From Marivita sp030148515 (lineage in GTDB: Bacteria > Pseudomonadota > Alphaproteobacteria > Rhodobacterales > Rhodobacteraceae), in assembly GCF_048006345.1 (NCBI RefSeq), contig NZ_CP180351.1, forward strand, positions 3,038,001 through 3,102,000: a stretch of 64,000 nt of DNA, given 5' to 3'. A model generated the notes under the pieces. It saw only the letters and a list, made by a program, of their open reading frames with translations, did no database searches and was not told where the DNA came from. Of this stretch, positions 15,859-24,806 are shown one piece after another. The translations under genes and the position numbers were made by a program. Numbering within the stretch: position 1 is the first letter of the stretch; each line of letters starts with the position of its first letter.

Positions 15859-17109
15859 CTAAAGTGCCAGTTCGACCGCGTCAGCGAGCTGATCCGCAGC
15901 TTCCTCTGGTGTCATGTCAGTGTTGAAGAATTCGGTGATTACATCCGTTGCGGCACCAACAACACTCGCCTGCGCAGCATGTGTCCCGGCAAATGTCGGG
16001 ACAGCTGTGCCTGCCGTGTCCGACGCCGAGAAGTCCGCAGCCGTGGCTTGAGCGCAGGCGTCGAGCGCGGACATGTCCGCATCAACACGTGCGGGGATCG
16101 CGCCTTTTGCCTTGTTGAAGGCGACCTGAACATCTGGGTCCATGATCGCGCTCGCCAAAGTCGCCTGCGCCTCCGAGCCTTCCTCATCAGGTTGTGCAAA
16201 GAAGCTCAGAGAGTTTACCAGATAGACAAACCCGCCATCGCCAGTTTTCGGAACCGGGATACAAGCGAAATCCTCGCCCGGGACCTTGCCTGCATTGGTG
16301 AATTCGCCTTTGGCCCAATCTCCCATGATTTGCATCGCGGCTTCGCCATTGATGACCATGGCAGTGGCAAGGTTCCAGTCGCGGCCAGAGAAGTCTTCAT
16401 CGACCATGCCGCGAATTTCAGCCATCTGTGTGAATACGGATTGCATCGTTTCAGACCTGAGCGCATCCAAGCTGAGATCGACCAATGCCGTGCGATAGAA
16501 GTCAGCGCCGCCGACACCCAAAACCAGGGCTTCAAACATGTAGGCTTCTTGCCAAGCCTGCCCGCCATGCGCGATTGGAATGATGCCCGCTTCCACAAAG
16601 CGCGGCGCAAGTGCGTTGAATTCGTCCCATGTCGTTGGGTATTCAGCACCAATCCTGTCGAATGCGGCTTTGGACGCCCAGATCATATCAGTCCGGTGGA
16701 CATTTGTCGGAGCGGCGACATATTTTCCGTTGATCTTGTTAAAGTCTTTCACGGCCTGCGGAAGCACGTCATCCCAACCTTCAGCCTCAGCCACGTTGTT
16801 AACATCGCCAAGAAGCCCTTCATTGGCCCAATCAATAATGTTCTGGCCCAGCATCAGCATCGCTGCAGGCGGATCACCGGCTGCGATACGCGCCTGAAGG
16901 GCTGTTTTGGCTTGATCGCCTCCGCCCCCGGCGACAGGGGCATCTTCCCAAGCAACACCATATTCCACGACCTTGTCCCGGATCACGCCCAGAGCGGCCG
17001 CTTCGCCGCCCGAAGTCCAGAAGTGCATGACCTCAACGCTGTTTTCCGCGACGGCTTGTGCCGACGAAAAACAAAGCGCGAGAGCGGCCATGTTGGCAAT
17101 TGTCTTCAT
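15859..17109 (-). CDS. Carbohydrate ABC transporter substrate-binding protein (second copy)
   Basis: A 416-residue extracellular solute-binding protein of family 1. MKTIANMAALALCFSSAQA is a Sec signal peptide; ATG 17109 was chosen over the earlier in-frame ATG for that reason. Residues such as VEVMHFWTSGGEAAAL, IPIAHGGQAWQEA and FSGRDWNLATAMVINGEAAM closely match the protein at 19077, so the two are paralogues within one operon. It binds a sugar or polyol; the exact ligand is not readable. Confidence 0.9.
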   Translation of the reverse strand: MKTIANMAALALCFSSAQAVAENSVEVMHFWTSGGEAAALGVIRDKVVEYGVAWEDAPVAGGGGDQAKTALQARIAAGDPPAAMLMLGQNIIDWANEGLLGDVNNVAEAEGWDDVLPQAVKDFNKINGKYVAAPTNVHRTDMIWASKAAFDRIGAEYPTTWDEFNALAPRFVEAGIIPIAHGGQAWQEAYMFEALVLGVGGADFYRTALVDLSLDALRSETMQSVFTQMAEIRGMVDEDFSGRDWNLATAMVINGEAAMQIMGDWAKGEFTNAGKVPGEDFACIPVPKTGDGGFVYLVNSLSFFAQPDEEGSEAQATLASAIMDPDVQVAFNKAKGAIPARVDADMSALDACAQATAADFSASDTAGTAVPTFAGTHAAQASVVGAATDVITEFFNTDMTPEEAADQLADAVELAL

Positions 17110-17170
17110 TTGTGATTTTCCTCTCATGTTGGGATCGGCTCACGAAACCGATGGTTGTTGATCTCAACAC

Positions 17171-17201
17171 GGCCGGGAGCGGTTGCCGCCGCTTCCCGGC
17201 C
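17171..17201 (-). other. Intercistronic hairpin after the second permease
   Basis: GGCCGGGA and TCCCGGCC form an 8-bp outer stem, continued by GCGG/CCGC with one bulged base, in the 102-base gap between permease and second binding-protein gene. Likely mRNA-processing or stabilising structure. Confidence 0.55.
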
Positions 17202-17211
17202 AACAAGTAAA

Positions 17212-18093
17212 TTATCCTTTGACTGACCCGGCCATCAGACCGCGCACGAAATAGCGGCCTGCGACGATGTAAACGAGAAGAGTTGGCAGAGCGGCGAGGA
17301 TCGCGCCTGCAAAGTGAACGTTGTATTCCTTCACCCCGGTGGAGGATTGAACAAGGTTGTTCAAAGCCACTGTCATCGGCTGGCTGTCTGCCCCGGCAAA
17401 AGAGGCCCCGAACAGGAAGTCATTCCAGATGTTGGTGAACTGCCAAATGATCGACACCACAGCAATTGGTCCAGACGACGGTAAAAGGATGCGCCAGAAA
17501 ATCTGGAAAAACCCAGCCCCATCGATCTGAGCGGCCCTTACAAGCTCGGTCGGAAAGACGGCGTAATAGTTGCGGAAGTAAAGCGTCGTGAACCCGATCC
17601 CATAGACCACATGCACCAGCACCAGCCCCCAGGTCGTACCCGCGAGACCCATTAGGCCCAACATTCGCGCCATTGGGATCAGTACGATCTGGAATGGGAT
17701 AAAGCAGGCGAAGAGCATTAGCCCAAACAGGATCGTGTCTCCCCGAAACCGCCATTTCGTCAGTACATAACCGTTCAGCGCGCCCAAAACGGTCGAGATG
17801 GCGACGGCAGGAACAACCATTTTGATGGAGTTCCAGAAGTAAGGCGACAGTCCAGTTGGATCGACACCGATCTGTGCCGAGGACCATGCCTTGGCCCAAG
17901 GCTCCAGCGTGAAGGCCTGCGGCAGGTTCATCATGCCACCGCCGGTGATTTCAGCCAACGGCTTCACTGAGTTCACCACCATCACGTAAAGCGGCAACAT
18001 ATAGAACAGGGCAAACAGCAATAAGACAAGGTAGATCAGCGTCCGAGTCACGCGACCGGTGCGAATGGCGGTGTCCTGCGAAGCGACGGCCAT
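17212..18093 (-). CDS. Carbohydrate ABC transporter permease (MalG/UgpE type)
   Basis: A 293-residue inner-membrane permease with about six membrane segments. The EAA loop is visible around ELVRAAQIDGAGFFQIFWRILLP. Start ATG 18093 overlaps the stop of the partner permease by one base (TGATG); the much longer open frame upstream is only read-through inside that partner gene. The C-terminal FVRGLMAGSVKG is the usual ending for this family. It forms a heterodimer with the 18093-18986 product. Confidence 0.93.
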   Translation of the reverse strand: MAVASQDTAIRTGRVTRTLIYLVLLLFALFYMLPLYVMVVNSVKPLAEITGGGMMNLPQAFTLEPWAKAWSSAQIGVDPTGLSPYFWNSIKMVVPAVAISTVLGALNGYVLTKWRFRGDTILFGLMLFACFIPFQIVLIPMARMLGLMGLAGTTWGLVLVHVVYGIGFTTLYFRNYYAVFPTELVRAAQIDGAGFFQIFWRILLPSSGPIAVVSIIWQFTNIWNDFLFGASFAGADSQPMTVALNNLVQSSTGVKEYNVHFAGAILAALPTLLVYIVAGRYFVRGLMAGSVKG

Positions 18094-18986
18094 CACTTCT
18101 TCTCCTTCAGTTCGGCATAGAGGTAAGGGATCATAATTGCGGCAATGGTCATCAGCATGATCGTGGCGGAGGCCGCACCGATCCCCATCTGATTGCGGCT
18201 GAACGTATAGGAATACATGAACGTTGCTGGCAGTTCGGTCGCGCGACCGGGCCCACCGCCCGTCAGCGCAATGACCAAATCGAACGTCTTGATGGCAAGA
18301 TGGCTGAGGATCACGAAAGCCGACAGGAACGCAGGGCGCAGCTGTGGGATGATGATCCGACGATATAGGTTCCAGTTCGAGGCACCATCCATCTGGGCCG
18401 CCTTCAGGATCTCGTTGTCGATCCCGCGAAGCCCAGCCAGAAACATCGCCATGACGAACCCGCTGGTCTGCCAGACTGCGGCCAAGACAACCGTGTAGAT
18501 GGCATAGTCTCGGTTCTTGATCCAGTCGAACTCGAACGTTGTCCAGCCCCAGGTCTGAAGAACATTTTCGAGGCCGATACCGGGGTCCAGAAACCACTTC
18601 CAAGCGGTTCCGGTCACAATGAACGATAACGCCATGGGATAGAGATAGATCGTCCGGATCACGCCCTCTGCGCGCACCTTCTGGTCCAGAAATATAGCGA
18701 GGCTCAGCCCTAGAAGGGTGCAGATCGTGATGTAAAGCGCGGCAAAGATGCCCATGTTCGTGAGCGAGATTTCCCAATGGCTCAGCCGCCAGAGCTTGGA
18801 ATAATTCTCCCAGCCGACCCAGCCGTAAGATGGCAACAAGCGGCTGTCTGTAAACGACAAATACACCGAAAAGATGATAAAGCCGTAGACGAAGACCAGC
18901 ACCATGGCCAGCGATGGTGAGAGCACCAGTTTTGGCAACCAGGATTGTAGCCGCGTCTTGAAATCCGCGTCGGCAAAATGTGCCAT
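18093..18986 (-). CDS. Carbohydrate ABC transporter permease (MalF/UgpA type)
   Basis: A 297-residue permease. MAHFADADFKTRLQSWLPKL is the expected cytoplasmic start; the ATG at 18986 was preferred over the upstream in-frame ATG, which would add a non-family extension. Six hydrophobic segments are seen, and the EAA loop lies at EILKAAQMDGASNWNLYRRI. It pairs with the following permease and is served by the MalK-like ATPase at 14690. Confidence 0.93.
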   Translation of the reverse strand: MAHFADADFKTRLQSWLPKLVLSPSLAMVLVFVYGFIIFSVYLSFTDSRLLPSYGWVGWENYSKLWRLSHWEISLTNMGIFAALYITICTLLGLSLAIFLDQKVRAEGVIRTIYLYPMALSFIVTGTAWKWFLDPGIGLENVLQTWGWTTFEFDWIKNRDYAIYTVVLAAVWQTSGFVMAMFLAGLRGIDNEILKAAQMDGASNWNLYRRIIIPQLRPAFLSAFVILSHLAIKTFDLVIALTGGGPGRATELPATFMYSYTFSRNQMGIGAASATIMLMTIAAIMIPYLYAELKEKK

Positions 18987-19026
18987 TACGCGCCCCTCCA
19001 GGCTGAGTTCAGTGTATATTGTCGGT

Positions 19027-19058
19027 GTGGCAGGGCGGTCTTGACACCGCCCTGCCAC
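19027..19058 (-). other. Strong intercistronic hairpin after the first binding-protein gene
   Basis: GTGGCAGGGCGGT (19027-19039) pairs over 13 bp with ACCGCCCTGCCAC (19046-19058), loop of 6. It lies between the binding-protein stop (19077) and the permease start (18986), a common position for a structure that raises binding-protein mRNA over transporter mRNA. Confidence 0.65.
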
Positions 19059-19076
19059 TGGGAGGTCGCCCAGAAT

Positions 19077-20333
19077 TTACTGGGCGATTTCAACGGCCGT
19101 GACCAACTCTTCGACGGCGGTTTCACTGTCGAACTCACCATTGAAGTGAGCGGTGATCACGTCATACATCGCGTTCTTGACGGCGGCCTCGTTGGCGTGA
19201 CCGTGGGCCATGGAACCAAACAAATTGCCACTGGATGCTGCGGCGGCCAGGTCAGCAATGCCCTGCTTTCCGCACGCGTCAAAGTCAGCGTCGGACACGT
19301 CTGTGCGGGCTGGCACCGAACCTTTGACCACATTGAACGCGGACTGGAAGGATGGCGACAAGATCGCAGAGGCAAGGGCCGCCTGCTCGGTCGACACCGA
19401 ACCACCCTGGTCAAACATCATGAACTGGTCGGCATTGAAGGTGACCTGGCTTTGTGTGCCCGGGAACCGGAAGCACAGAAAATCCTCCCCCGGCACTTGG
19501 CCAGCGTTCAGGAATTCGCCCTTGGCCCAGTCGCCCATCATCTGGAAACCTGCTTCGCCGTTGATGACCATGGCTGTTGCCAGGTTCCAGTCGCGACCCG
19601 AGAAGTTCTCGTCGACATTGGCACGAATGACGGCCATCCGATCAAAGGCCTCCTTCATCGCGTCGGAACCAAGAGCCTCTGGGTCCAAATCGATAAAGGC
19701 CGCTTTGTAGCCGTCTGGGCCCAACGTTGACATCGCGACCGCGTCAAACACGGTGGCTTCCTGCCACGCCTGACCACCATGGGCGATTGGGGTCACACCG
19801 GCTGCTGCCAAAGTTTCCATCGCTGCCGCAAAGTCTTCCCAAGTCTCTGGTACGGAGATACCATTGGCATCCAGCACAGACTTGTTGGCCCAGACCCAGT
19901 TGGTGGAATGGACGTTCACGGGTGCAGACACCCAAACCCCGTCAACTTTGGCGAAATGCTGCAGTGCAGCCGGGACAACCGCGTCCCAGCCTTCTGCTGC
20001 AGCAACGTCGTTCAGGTTTGCCAAAGCGCCCTGTTTGGCCCAATCAATAATGTCAAAGCCAAGTCCCTGCACGGCCGTGGGGGCGTTTCCTGCGGTAACG
20101 CGGGCACGCAGAACAGTCATCGCCTGCTCACCGCCGCCACCTGCAACCGGCATATCGGTCCAGCCAATACCCTGACCTTCGAGATCGTCCTTCAGCACGT
20201 TCAGTGCGGCGGCTTCACCACCAGATGTCCACCAGTGCAGCACCTCTACACCACCGTGCCCGGCAGCTTTGACCGAACCGGCAGCGGCTGTCAGTGCCAA
20301 AGCAATCGCTGTGGTTTTCAACAATAAACGCAT
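19077..20333 (-). CDS. Carbohydrate ABC transporter substrate-binding protein (first copy)
   Basis: A 418-residue family 1 binding protein. MRLLLKTTAIALALTAAAGS is a Sec signal peptide ending near VKAAG; ATG 20333 follows GGGAGGAAACC. The mature protein shares HWWTSGGEAAALNVLKDD, PVAGGGGEQAM, IAHGGQAWQEA and FSGRDWNLATAMVINGEAGF with the 15859 product, so the two are clear paralogues. Being first and next to the permeases it is probably the primary receptor; the other may widen the substrate range. Confidence 0.9.
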   Translation of the reverse strand: MRLLLKTTAIALALTAAAGSVKAAGHGGVEVLHWWTSGGEAAALNVLKDDLEGQGIGWTDMPVAGGGGEQAMTVLRARVTAGNAPTAVQGLGFDIIDWAKQGALANLNDVAAAEGWDAVVPAALQHFAKVDGVWVSAPVNVHSTNWVWANKSVLDANGISVPETWEDFAAAMETLAAAGVTPIAHGGQAWQEATVFDAVAMSTLGPDGYKAAFIDLDPEALGSDAMKEAFDRMAVIRANVDENFSGRDWNLATAMVINGEAGFQMMGDWAKGEFLNAGQVPGEDFLCFRFPGTQSQVTFNADQFMMFDQGGSVSTEQAALASAILSPSFQSAFNVVKGSVPARTDVSDADFDACGKQGIADLAAAASSGNLFGSMAHGHANEAAVKNAMYDVITAHFNGEFDSETAVEELVTAVEIAQ

Positions 20334-20373
20334 GTGGTTTCCTCCCATATCGCGTTGCGTTCAAGCGCATGCC

Positions 20374-21897
20374 TTACGCGCCCGTCTCCACCCAAGGTGC
20401 CCGGCTTTCACGCCCGACGCGCATCACCAGTGATTTCACCTCAAGAAACTCGTCATATCCGTACTTGCCGATCTCGCGGCCCTGCCCGGATTGCTTGACC
20501 CCGCCAAAAGCAAGCTCTGGGAAGCCGTCCATCCAGGTGTTCGTCCAAACAGTGCCCGCCCGGGCGCGGCGCGAGAATTCAAGGCAGGTATGGATGTCAT
20601 TGCTCCAGATCCCTGCGGACAGGCCGTAATCGCTGTCATTGCTGAGTGCGATGGCCTCATCCAATGTCTTGAAGGTCAAAACGGTCAGAACCGGGCCAAA
20701 CACTTCTTCACGTGCGATTGCCATGTCAGGGGTCACGTTCGTGACCACCGTTGGCTGATAGAACTGCGAACCTAACCCGTCGATAGACAGTGGCCCTCCG
20801 CCAAGTTCAACTTTGGCACCGGCCTTAATGGCGTGCTGCACATAGGCATCGATCTTGGCATTGTGCTCTGCCGTCACGATCGCGCCCACTTGTGTTCTGT
20901 CATCCAGCGGATCGCCAAATTTGACCTTACGCGACAACGCGACCACACGAGCCACGAATGCCTCGGCAATGTCTTCATGCACGATGATCCGGCTGGACGA
21001 ATTGCAGCACTGCCCAACGTTGAAATAGATGCCGAATGTCACCGCATCTGCGGCATTTTCCAGATCCGCATCTGGCATGATCACCTGCGGATTCTTGCCG
21101 CCAAGTTCCAACGCAACTTTCTTCAAAGTTCTGGAAGAGGCCTGCGTGATCAGCTTGCCCACAGCGGTCGATCCAGTAAACGTCACCATGTCCACGTCTT
21201 TGTGGGTCGACATCAGGCTGCCGACAGGTTGCCCGTACCCAAGCACGATGTTGCACACGCCCGCTGGCAGGCCTGCCTCGATCAGCAACTCACCCATCAT
21301 CACCGTCGATGACGGCGTCATCTCTGACGGTTTGACGACGACTGTGCAGCCGGCGGCAAGGGCAAACGGCAGTTTCTGGCTGAGTATCCAAAACGGGAAA
21401 TTCCAGGGCGTGATGATCGCGACAACCCCGATCGGGTCTTTCACCACGACGCCCAGCACATCCTCGCCCAGCGTGTTGTGGCTGTCGCCGTGAGACGTAC
21501 GCGCAAGCGAAGCAGCATATCGCCAAAGGTCTGCAGCACCGCCTACCTCGCCCCGAGCCTGAGTGATCGGCTTGCCGCTTTCCAGGGTCTCTTGCACCGC
21601 GATACGATCGACATTTGCCTCAATCAAATCGGCGACCTTGAGCAGTACCGCCGCGCGTTCCTTGGCGGAAATCCGGCTCCAGACCCCAGTGTCGAAGGCG
21701 CGGCGCGCGGTCTCAATTGCAGCCTCGGTCTCGGCCTCACCACCCAAGGCATTGCGGCTGACCAGAACATCGTGTGACGGCGACACACGGTCGAAGGTTT
21801 CGGTTCCTTCGACCCAATTACCGTCAATCAGATGCCGACCGGCAAAGGCCGGAGGCAGGTCAAAAGCGATTGCCGGATTGATTGTCAGGTCTTTCAT
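20374..21897 (-). CDS. NAD(P)-dependent aldehyde dehydrogenase
   Basis: A 507-residue ALDH-superfamily enzyme. The general base Glu264 lies in ALELGGKNP and the catalytic Cys298 in NVGQCCNSS; IITPWNFPFW and FTGSTAVGKLI are the cofactor-binding motifs. Length and motifs resemble betaine-aldehyde and semialdehyde dehydrogenases. It lies between the enoyl-CoA hydratase and the ABC transporter, so it likely oxidises an aldehyde made by the GMC enzymes or by hydratase/retro-aldol cleavage. Confidence 0.92.
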   Translation of the reverse strand: MKDLTINPAIAFDLPPAFAGRHLIDGNWVEGTETFDRVSPSHDVLVSRNALGGEAETEAAIETARRAFDTGVWSRISAKERAAVLLKVADLIEANVDRIAVQETLESGKPITQARGEVGGAADLWRYAASLARTSHGDSHNTLGEDVLGVVVKDPIGVVAIITPWNFPFWILSQKLPFALAAGCTVVVKPSEMTPSSTVMMGELLIEAGLPAGVCNIVLGYGQPVGSLMSTHKDVDMVTFTGSTAVGKLITQASSRTLKKVALELGGKNPQVIMPDADLENAADAVTFGIYFNVGQCCNSSSRIIVHEDIAEAFVARVVALSRKVKFGDPLDDRTQVGAIVTAEHNAKIDAYVQHAIKAGAKVELGGGPLSIDGLGSQFYQPTVVTNVTPDMAIAREEVFGPVLTVLTFKTLDEAIALSNDSDYGLSAGIWSNDIHTCLEFSRRARAGTVWTNTWMDGFPELAFGGVKQSGQGREIGKYGYDEFLEVKSLVMRVGRESRAPWVETGA

Positions 21898-21900
21898 CTC

Positions 21901-22668
21901 TTATTGCCCTGTGAATCGGGGTGAGCGTTTATTCAGGAATGCATCAACGCCCTCGTCGCGGTCCGCACTTGCCCCAGCGGCCGCCGACCCCAAAGCCTCA
22001 ATCGCAGCACCTCGGTCTTCACCGACGGCGCCGTGAATCATCGCTTTTGCGATTTCTGTCGCGCGGGGGGATACACCCACAAGGTCAGCAGCAATATGCT
22101 TGGCCGCGCCCAACACGTCCTCTGCCACCTCGGCGATGAAACCAACGCCCAAGGCACGCTCTGCCGAAATGCGACGGCCAAACAGCGCCATCTCTTTACC
22201 AACAGGTTCAGGCAGCAAACGCATCAACCGCTGTGTGCCGGACCAACCAGGCACAATCCCGACCTTCGCTTCCGGCAAGGCCAACGTCGCACGAGGAGTC
22301 ATGACCCGAATATCGCAGGCCGCCGCCAGTTCCAGCCCGCCGCCAAAGGCATGGCCGTTCAAGGCGCAAATCGTGGGTTTCGACAGCCGGGCCAATCGAT
22401 CAAAGATCCGATGTCCATCACGCACCCAGATGCGGGCGAATTCCGCCGGAGAAAGCGCGCCCCATTCGGAAATATCGGCACCACAGCAAAACGCCGTGTC
22501 ACCTACACCGATCACAATGACCGCCACCGTGTCGGTGCTATGATCGATCCGGCCCAGATGCCCGTCAAGGGCGTCGAGCATTGCGGTGGTCAAGGCGTTC
22601 AACTTTGCCTCGTTCGAGACCGTCAGTACCGCGATGGCACCATCATTTGAGAGATTGATCGCGCTCAC
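21901..22668 (-). CDS. Enoyl-CoA hydratase/isomerase family protein
   Basis: A 255-residue crotonase-fold protein. The oxyanion-hole segments CCGADISEWG and ALNGHAFGGGLELAAACDIR are present, followed by LPEAKVGIVPGWSGTQRL with a Glu in the first catalytic position; the second catalytic acid appears replaced (PGWSGTQ). GTG start at 22668 overlaps the CoA-transferase stop (GTGA), so the genes are coupled. It probably hydrates or cleaves the CoA ester made by that transferase. Confidence 0.88.
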   Translation of the reverse strand: MSAINLSNDGAIAVLTVSNEAKLNALTTAMLDALDGHLGRIDHSTDTVAVIVIGVGDTAFCCGADISEWGALSPAEFARIWVRDGHRIFDRLARLSKPTICALNGHAFGGGLELAAACDIRVMTPRATLALPEAKVGIVPGWSGTQRLMRLLPEPVGKEMALFGRRISAERALGVGFIAEVAEDVLGAAKHIAADLVGVSPRATEIAKAMIHGAVGEDRGAAIEALGSAAAGASADRDEGVDAFLNKRSPRFTGQ

Positions 22669-24236
22669 AGCACCAGCCCCATTGGTGCATCAGCCAGCAG
22701 CGCTTTCGGCATGATCTTTGCGTTCTCGGCAACTTGTACCCGGCCTTGGGATGGGCCGACAATGTGCGCCTGCGGGTCGATACCGGGCATAATCTCCGTA
22801 GCGACGAGGCCGTTGCCCTGCAGCGCGATCACGCAGCGCTCGGTTACATAGATGACGTTCTGGCCCTGCTCTCGCGCGCGCCGCCCCGAGAAGGTTACAT
22901 GCTCGACCTCGTCGACCATTTTGGTGAACTTGCCCGGGGCTTTTATTTTGATGCCATCTTCGGTCAGAGCAATCTTGGCTCCGGCCTCGAACCAGCCGGA
23001 AAAGACGATGTTCCTTGCCTTGGCAGTGATGTCCACAAAGCCACCGCAGCCAGCGGTGAGATAGGGCTTCTTACCAAGTTTCGAGACATTGACGTTGCCT
23101 TCCACATCTACTTCGAGGAACGACAAGAAGGACATGTCAAAGCCGGCCCCCTGGAAATAGATGAATTGCTGTGGCGACGGGACAAAAGCATCCGCGTTTG
23201 AGGCACAGCCAAAGGCGAAGCCGGTCAGTGGCATGCCTCCCACGGCACCTTGCTCGATCGCCCAGGTGACGGCGTCCGGATAGCCTTCTTCCAGCAACAC
23301 ACGCGGGACCATCGCACTGATGCCAAAGCCCAGATTGGCAGTCATCCCGCGTTTCAACTCCATCGCGGCACGACGGGCGATCACCTTTTCAATCCCATGT
23401 TCCGGGACGGAAAAGCTGCTCCATGGACGCATGATTTCACCCGAAATCGCAGGGTTATAAAGTGTTTCTGTCGTCTGCTTCTGATCAGGATCAATGACGA
23501 CGTAATCAACCAGATGGCCCGGCACCCGAACATCATGCGGACGCAAGGAGCCGTTCGCAGTCACCCGCTTGACCTGTGCGATCACCAGACCGCCATTGTT
23601 GCGTACGGCTATCGCTTGCTCGAGCCCACCCAGGTAGGCGCCCTCGTGCTCGTAGGTCAGGTTCCCGCGTTCATCGGCCGTCGTCGCGCGAATAATCGCA
23701 ACATCCGGCGATATGTTTGGAAAATACAGCCATGTCTTCCCGCCGAATTCGGCACGCTCCACGATCGGGGCGGCTGCGGCCCGCTCGTTCATTGCGCAAC
23801 CCTGGCGATTGGGATCCACAAAGGTGTCCAGCCCGACCTCGGTCAGGACTCCGGGGCGCTTGGCGGCAGCCTCGCGGTGCATGTCAAACATAATCCCCGA
23901 CGGCACGTTGTATGCCGCAACTCTGTCTTCAACGATCATTCGCCAGATCTGAGGCATTTCTGCGCTCGAAGGACCAGACGGGTAAGATCCTGCGAGAACG
24001 CGCGACAGCAATCCGTCTTTGGCGATATGGTCTATGCCTTTAACGCCATAAACGTCGCCAGCCCCGATCGGATGAAGCGAGGTGATATTCTGTGGATGAC
24101 CCGTCGCCTCAAACCGGGCACTGATCGCAGCCAAAACCGCGTCCGGACAACCCAACGCGGAAGAGGATGACACAGTCACAACGGCTCCATCGGCAATCTG
24201 TGCGACAGCATCTGAAACCGGTACGACTTTGGTCAT
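22665..24236 (-). CDS. Class I acyl-CoA:acetate/3-ketoacid CoA-transferase (fused alpha-beta type)
   Basis: A 523-residue protein with both halves of a family I CoA-transferase fused. The N-terminal half shows SSSALGCPDAVLAAI; the C-terminal half has WAIEQGAVGGMPLTGFAFG with the likely catalytic Glu328. ATG 24236 was chosen because GGAGGAAAG precedes it and the longer frame runs through the operators. It is the first gene of the operon and would activate an organic acid with acetyl- or succinyl-CoA, feeding the hydratase. Confidence 0.87.
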   Translation of the reverse strand: MTKVVPVSDAVAQIADGAVVTVSSSSALGCPDAVLAAISARFEATGHPQNITSLHPIGAGDVYGVKGIDHIAKDGLLSRVLAGSYPSGPSSAEMPQIWRMIVEDRVAAYNVPSGIMFDMHREAAAKRPGVLTEVGLDTFVDPNRQGCAMNERAAAAPIVERAEFGGKTWLYFPNISPDVAIIRATTADERGNLTYEHEGAYLGGLEQAIAVRNNGGLVIAQVKRVTANGSLRPHDVRVPGHLVDYVVIDPDQKQTTETLYNPAISGEIMRPWSSFSVPEHGIEKVIARRAAMELKRGMTANLGFGISAMVPRVLLEEGYPDAVTWAIEQGAVGGMPLTGFAFGCASNADAFVPSPQQFIYFQGAGFDMSFLSFLEVDVEGNVNVSKLGKKPYLTAGCGGFVDITAKARNIVFSGWFEAGAKIALTEDGIKIKAPGKFTKMVDEVEHVTFSGRRAREQGQNVIYVTERCVIALQGNGLVATEIMPGIDPQAHIVGPSQGRVQVAENAKIMPKALLADAPMGLVL

Positions 24237-24266
24237 TCTTTCCTCCGCGCATTCCACAAACATCGA

Positions 24267-24306
24267 AATTGGAACGTTCCAATTATTGATATTGGAACGT
24301 TCCAAT
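24267..24306 (-). promoter_or_regulatory. Tandem perfect-palindrome operators and promoter of the long catabolic operon
   Basis: Two copies of ATTGGAACGTTCCAAT occur 23 bp apart centre to centre: an 18-bp palindrome at 24267-24284 (with one more pair on each side) and a 16-bp palindrome at 24291-24306. The central CG dyad is typical of LacI-family operators. On the minus strand a possible -35 TTGTTA and -10 TATCAA are 17 bases apart with the outer operator filling the spacer, 31 bases upstream of the CoA-transferase ATG is the inner operator. The LacI gene at 10265 is the natural candidate. Confidence 0.75.
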
Positions 24307-24341
24307 TTTAACAAGTGAAAATATTTGCGGAAAAATTGCCT

Positions 24342-24740
24342 CTACTTCAGAGCGTTAGAGACTTCGTAGAGTTCAAGAGGCAGGCCATCTGGATCTTGAA
24401 AGAATGTGTATCGAGCCTGCGTGTAGGGGTCGATTCGAACTGGCTCAACCTCAACCCCTTTGGCTTCCAAGTGCAGAATCGCAGCGTCAATATCTTCGAC
24501 ACGAAACGCCAGATGCCGCAAACCACATGCTTCCGGGCGGCTTGGGCGGGAGGGCGCATTAGGGAAGCTGAACAACTCGAGCAGGCCACCATCGGCAAGC
24601 GCAAGATCAAGCTTCCAGGACGCGCGCTCCTCCCGATAATTCTCGGCCAAGATTTTCAGGCCCAGAACTTCGCAGTAGAACGTTTTCGAGGTTTCGTAGT
24701 CTTGAACAATCAAGGCAACGTGGTGAAAAAGCAGTTGCAT
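24342..24740 (-). CDS. yaeR: VOC-family glyoxalase-like protein (YaeR/GloA2 type)
   Basis: A 132-residue VOC-superfamily protein. HHVALIVQDYETSKTFYCEV, ELFSFPNAPSRPSRPEACGL and RIDPYTQARYTFFQDPDGLP match the E. coli YaeR pattern almost motif for motif, including the first metal His, two acidic/His ligands and the PDGLPLELYE ending. YaeR is a glyoxalase-I-like protein of uncertain substrate. It has its own upstream region with a 26-bp palindrome, so it is probably controlled separately from the CoA-transferase operon that follows it. Confidence 0.88.
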   Translation of the reverse strand: MQLLFHHVALIVQDYETSKTFYCEVLGLKILAENYREERASWKLDLALADGGLLELFSFPNAPSRPSRPEACGLRHLAFRVEDIDAAILHLEAKGVEVEPVRIDPYTQARYTFFQDPDGLPLELYEVSNALK

Positions 24741-24806
24741 AGCTTTCCTGTGTGGGATGCCGACAGAAACACGGGTAATCCAACCAAGACAAATCGACCA
24801 GACGCG

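Noticed and set aside
17212..18777. A 521-residue open frame as one long permease
   Set aside because: Its first 228 residues are out-of-frame read-through of the upstream permease; the family start is at 18093.
20334..20373. A hairpin or promoter between the aldehyde dehydrogenase and the first binding-protein gene
   Set aside because: The 40-base gap shows only a ribosome binding site; no stem or promoter could be supported.
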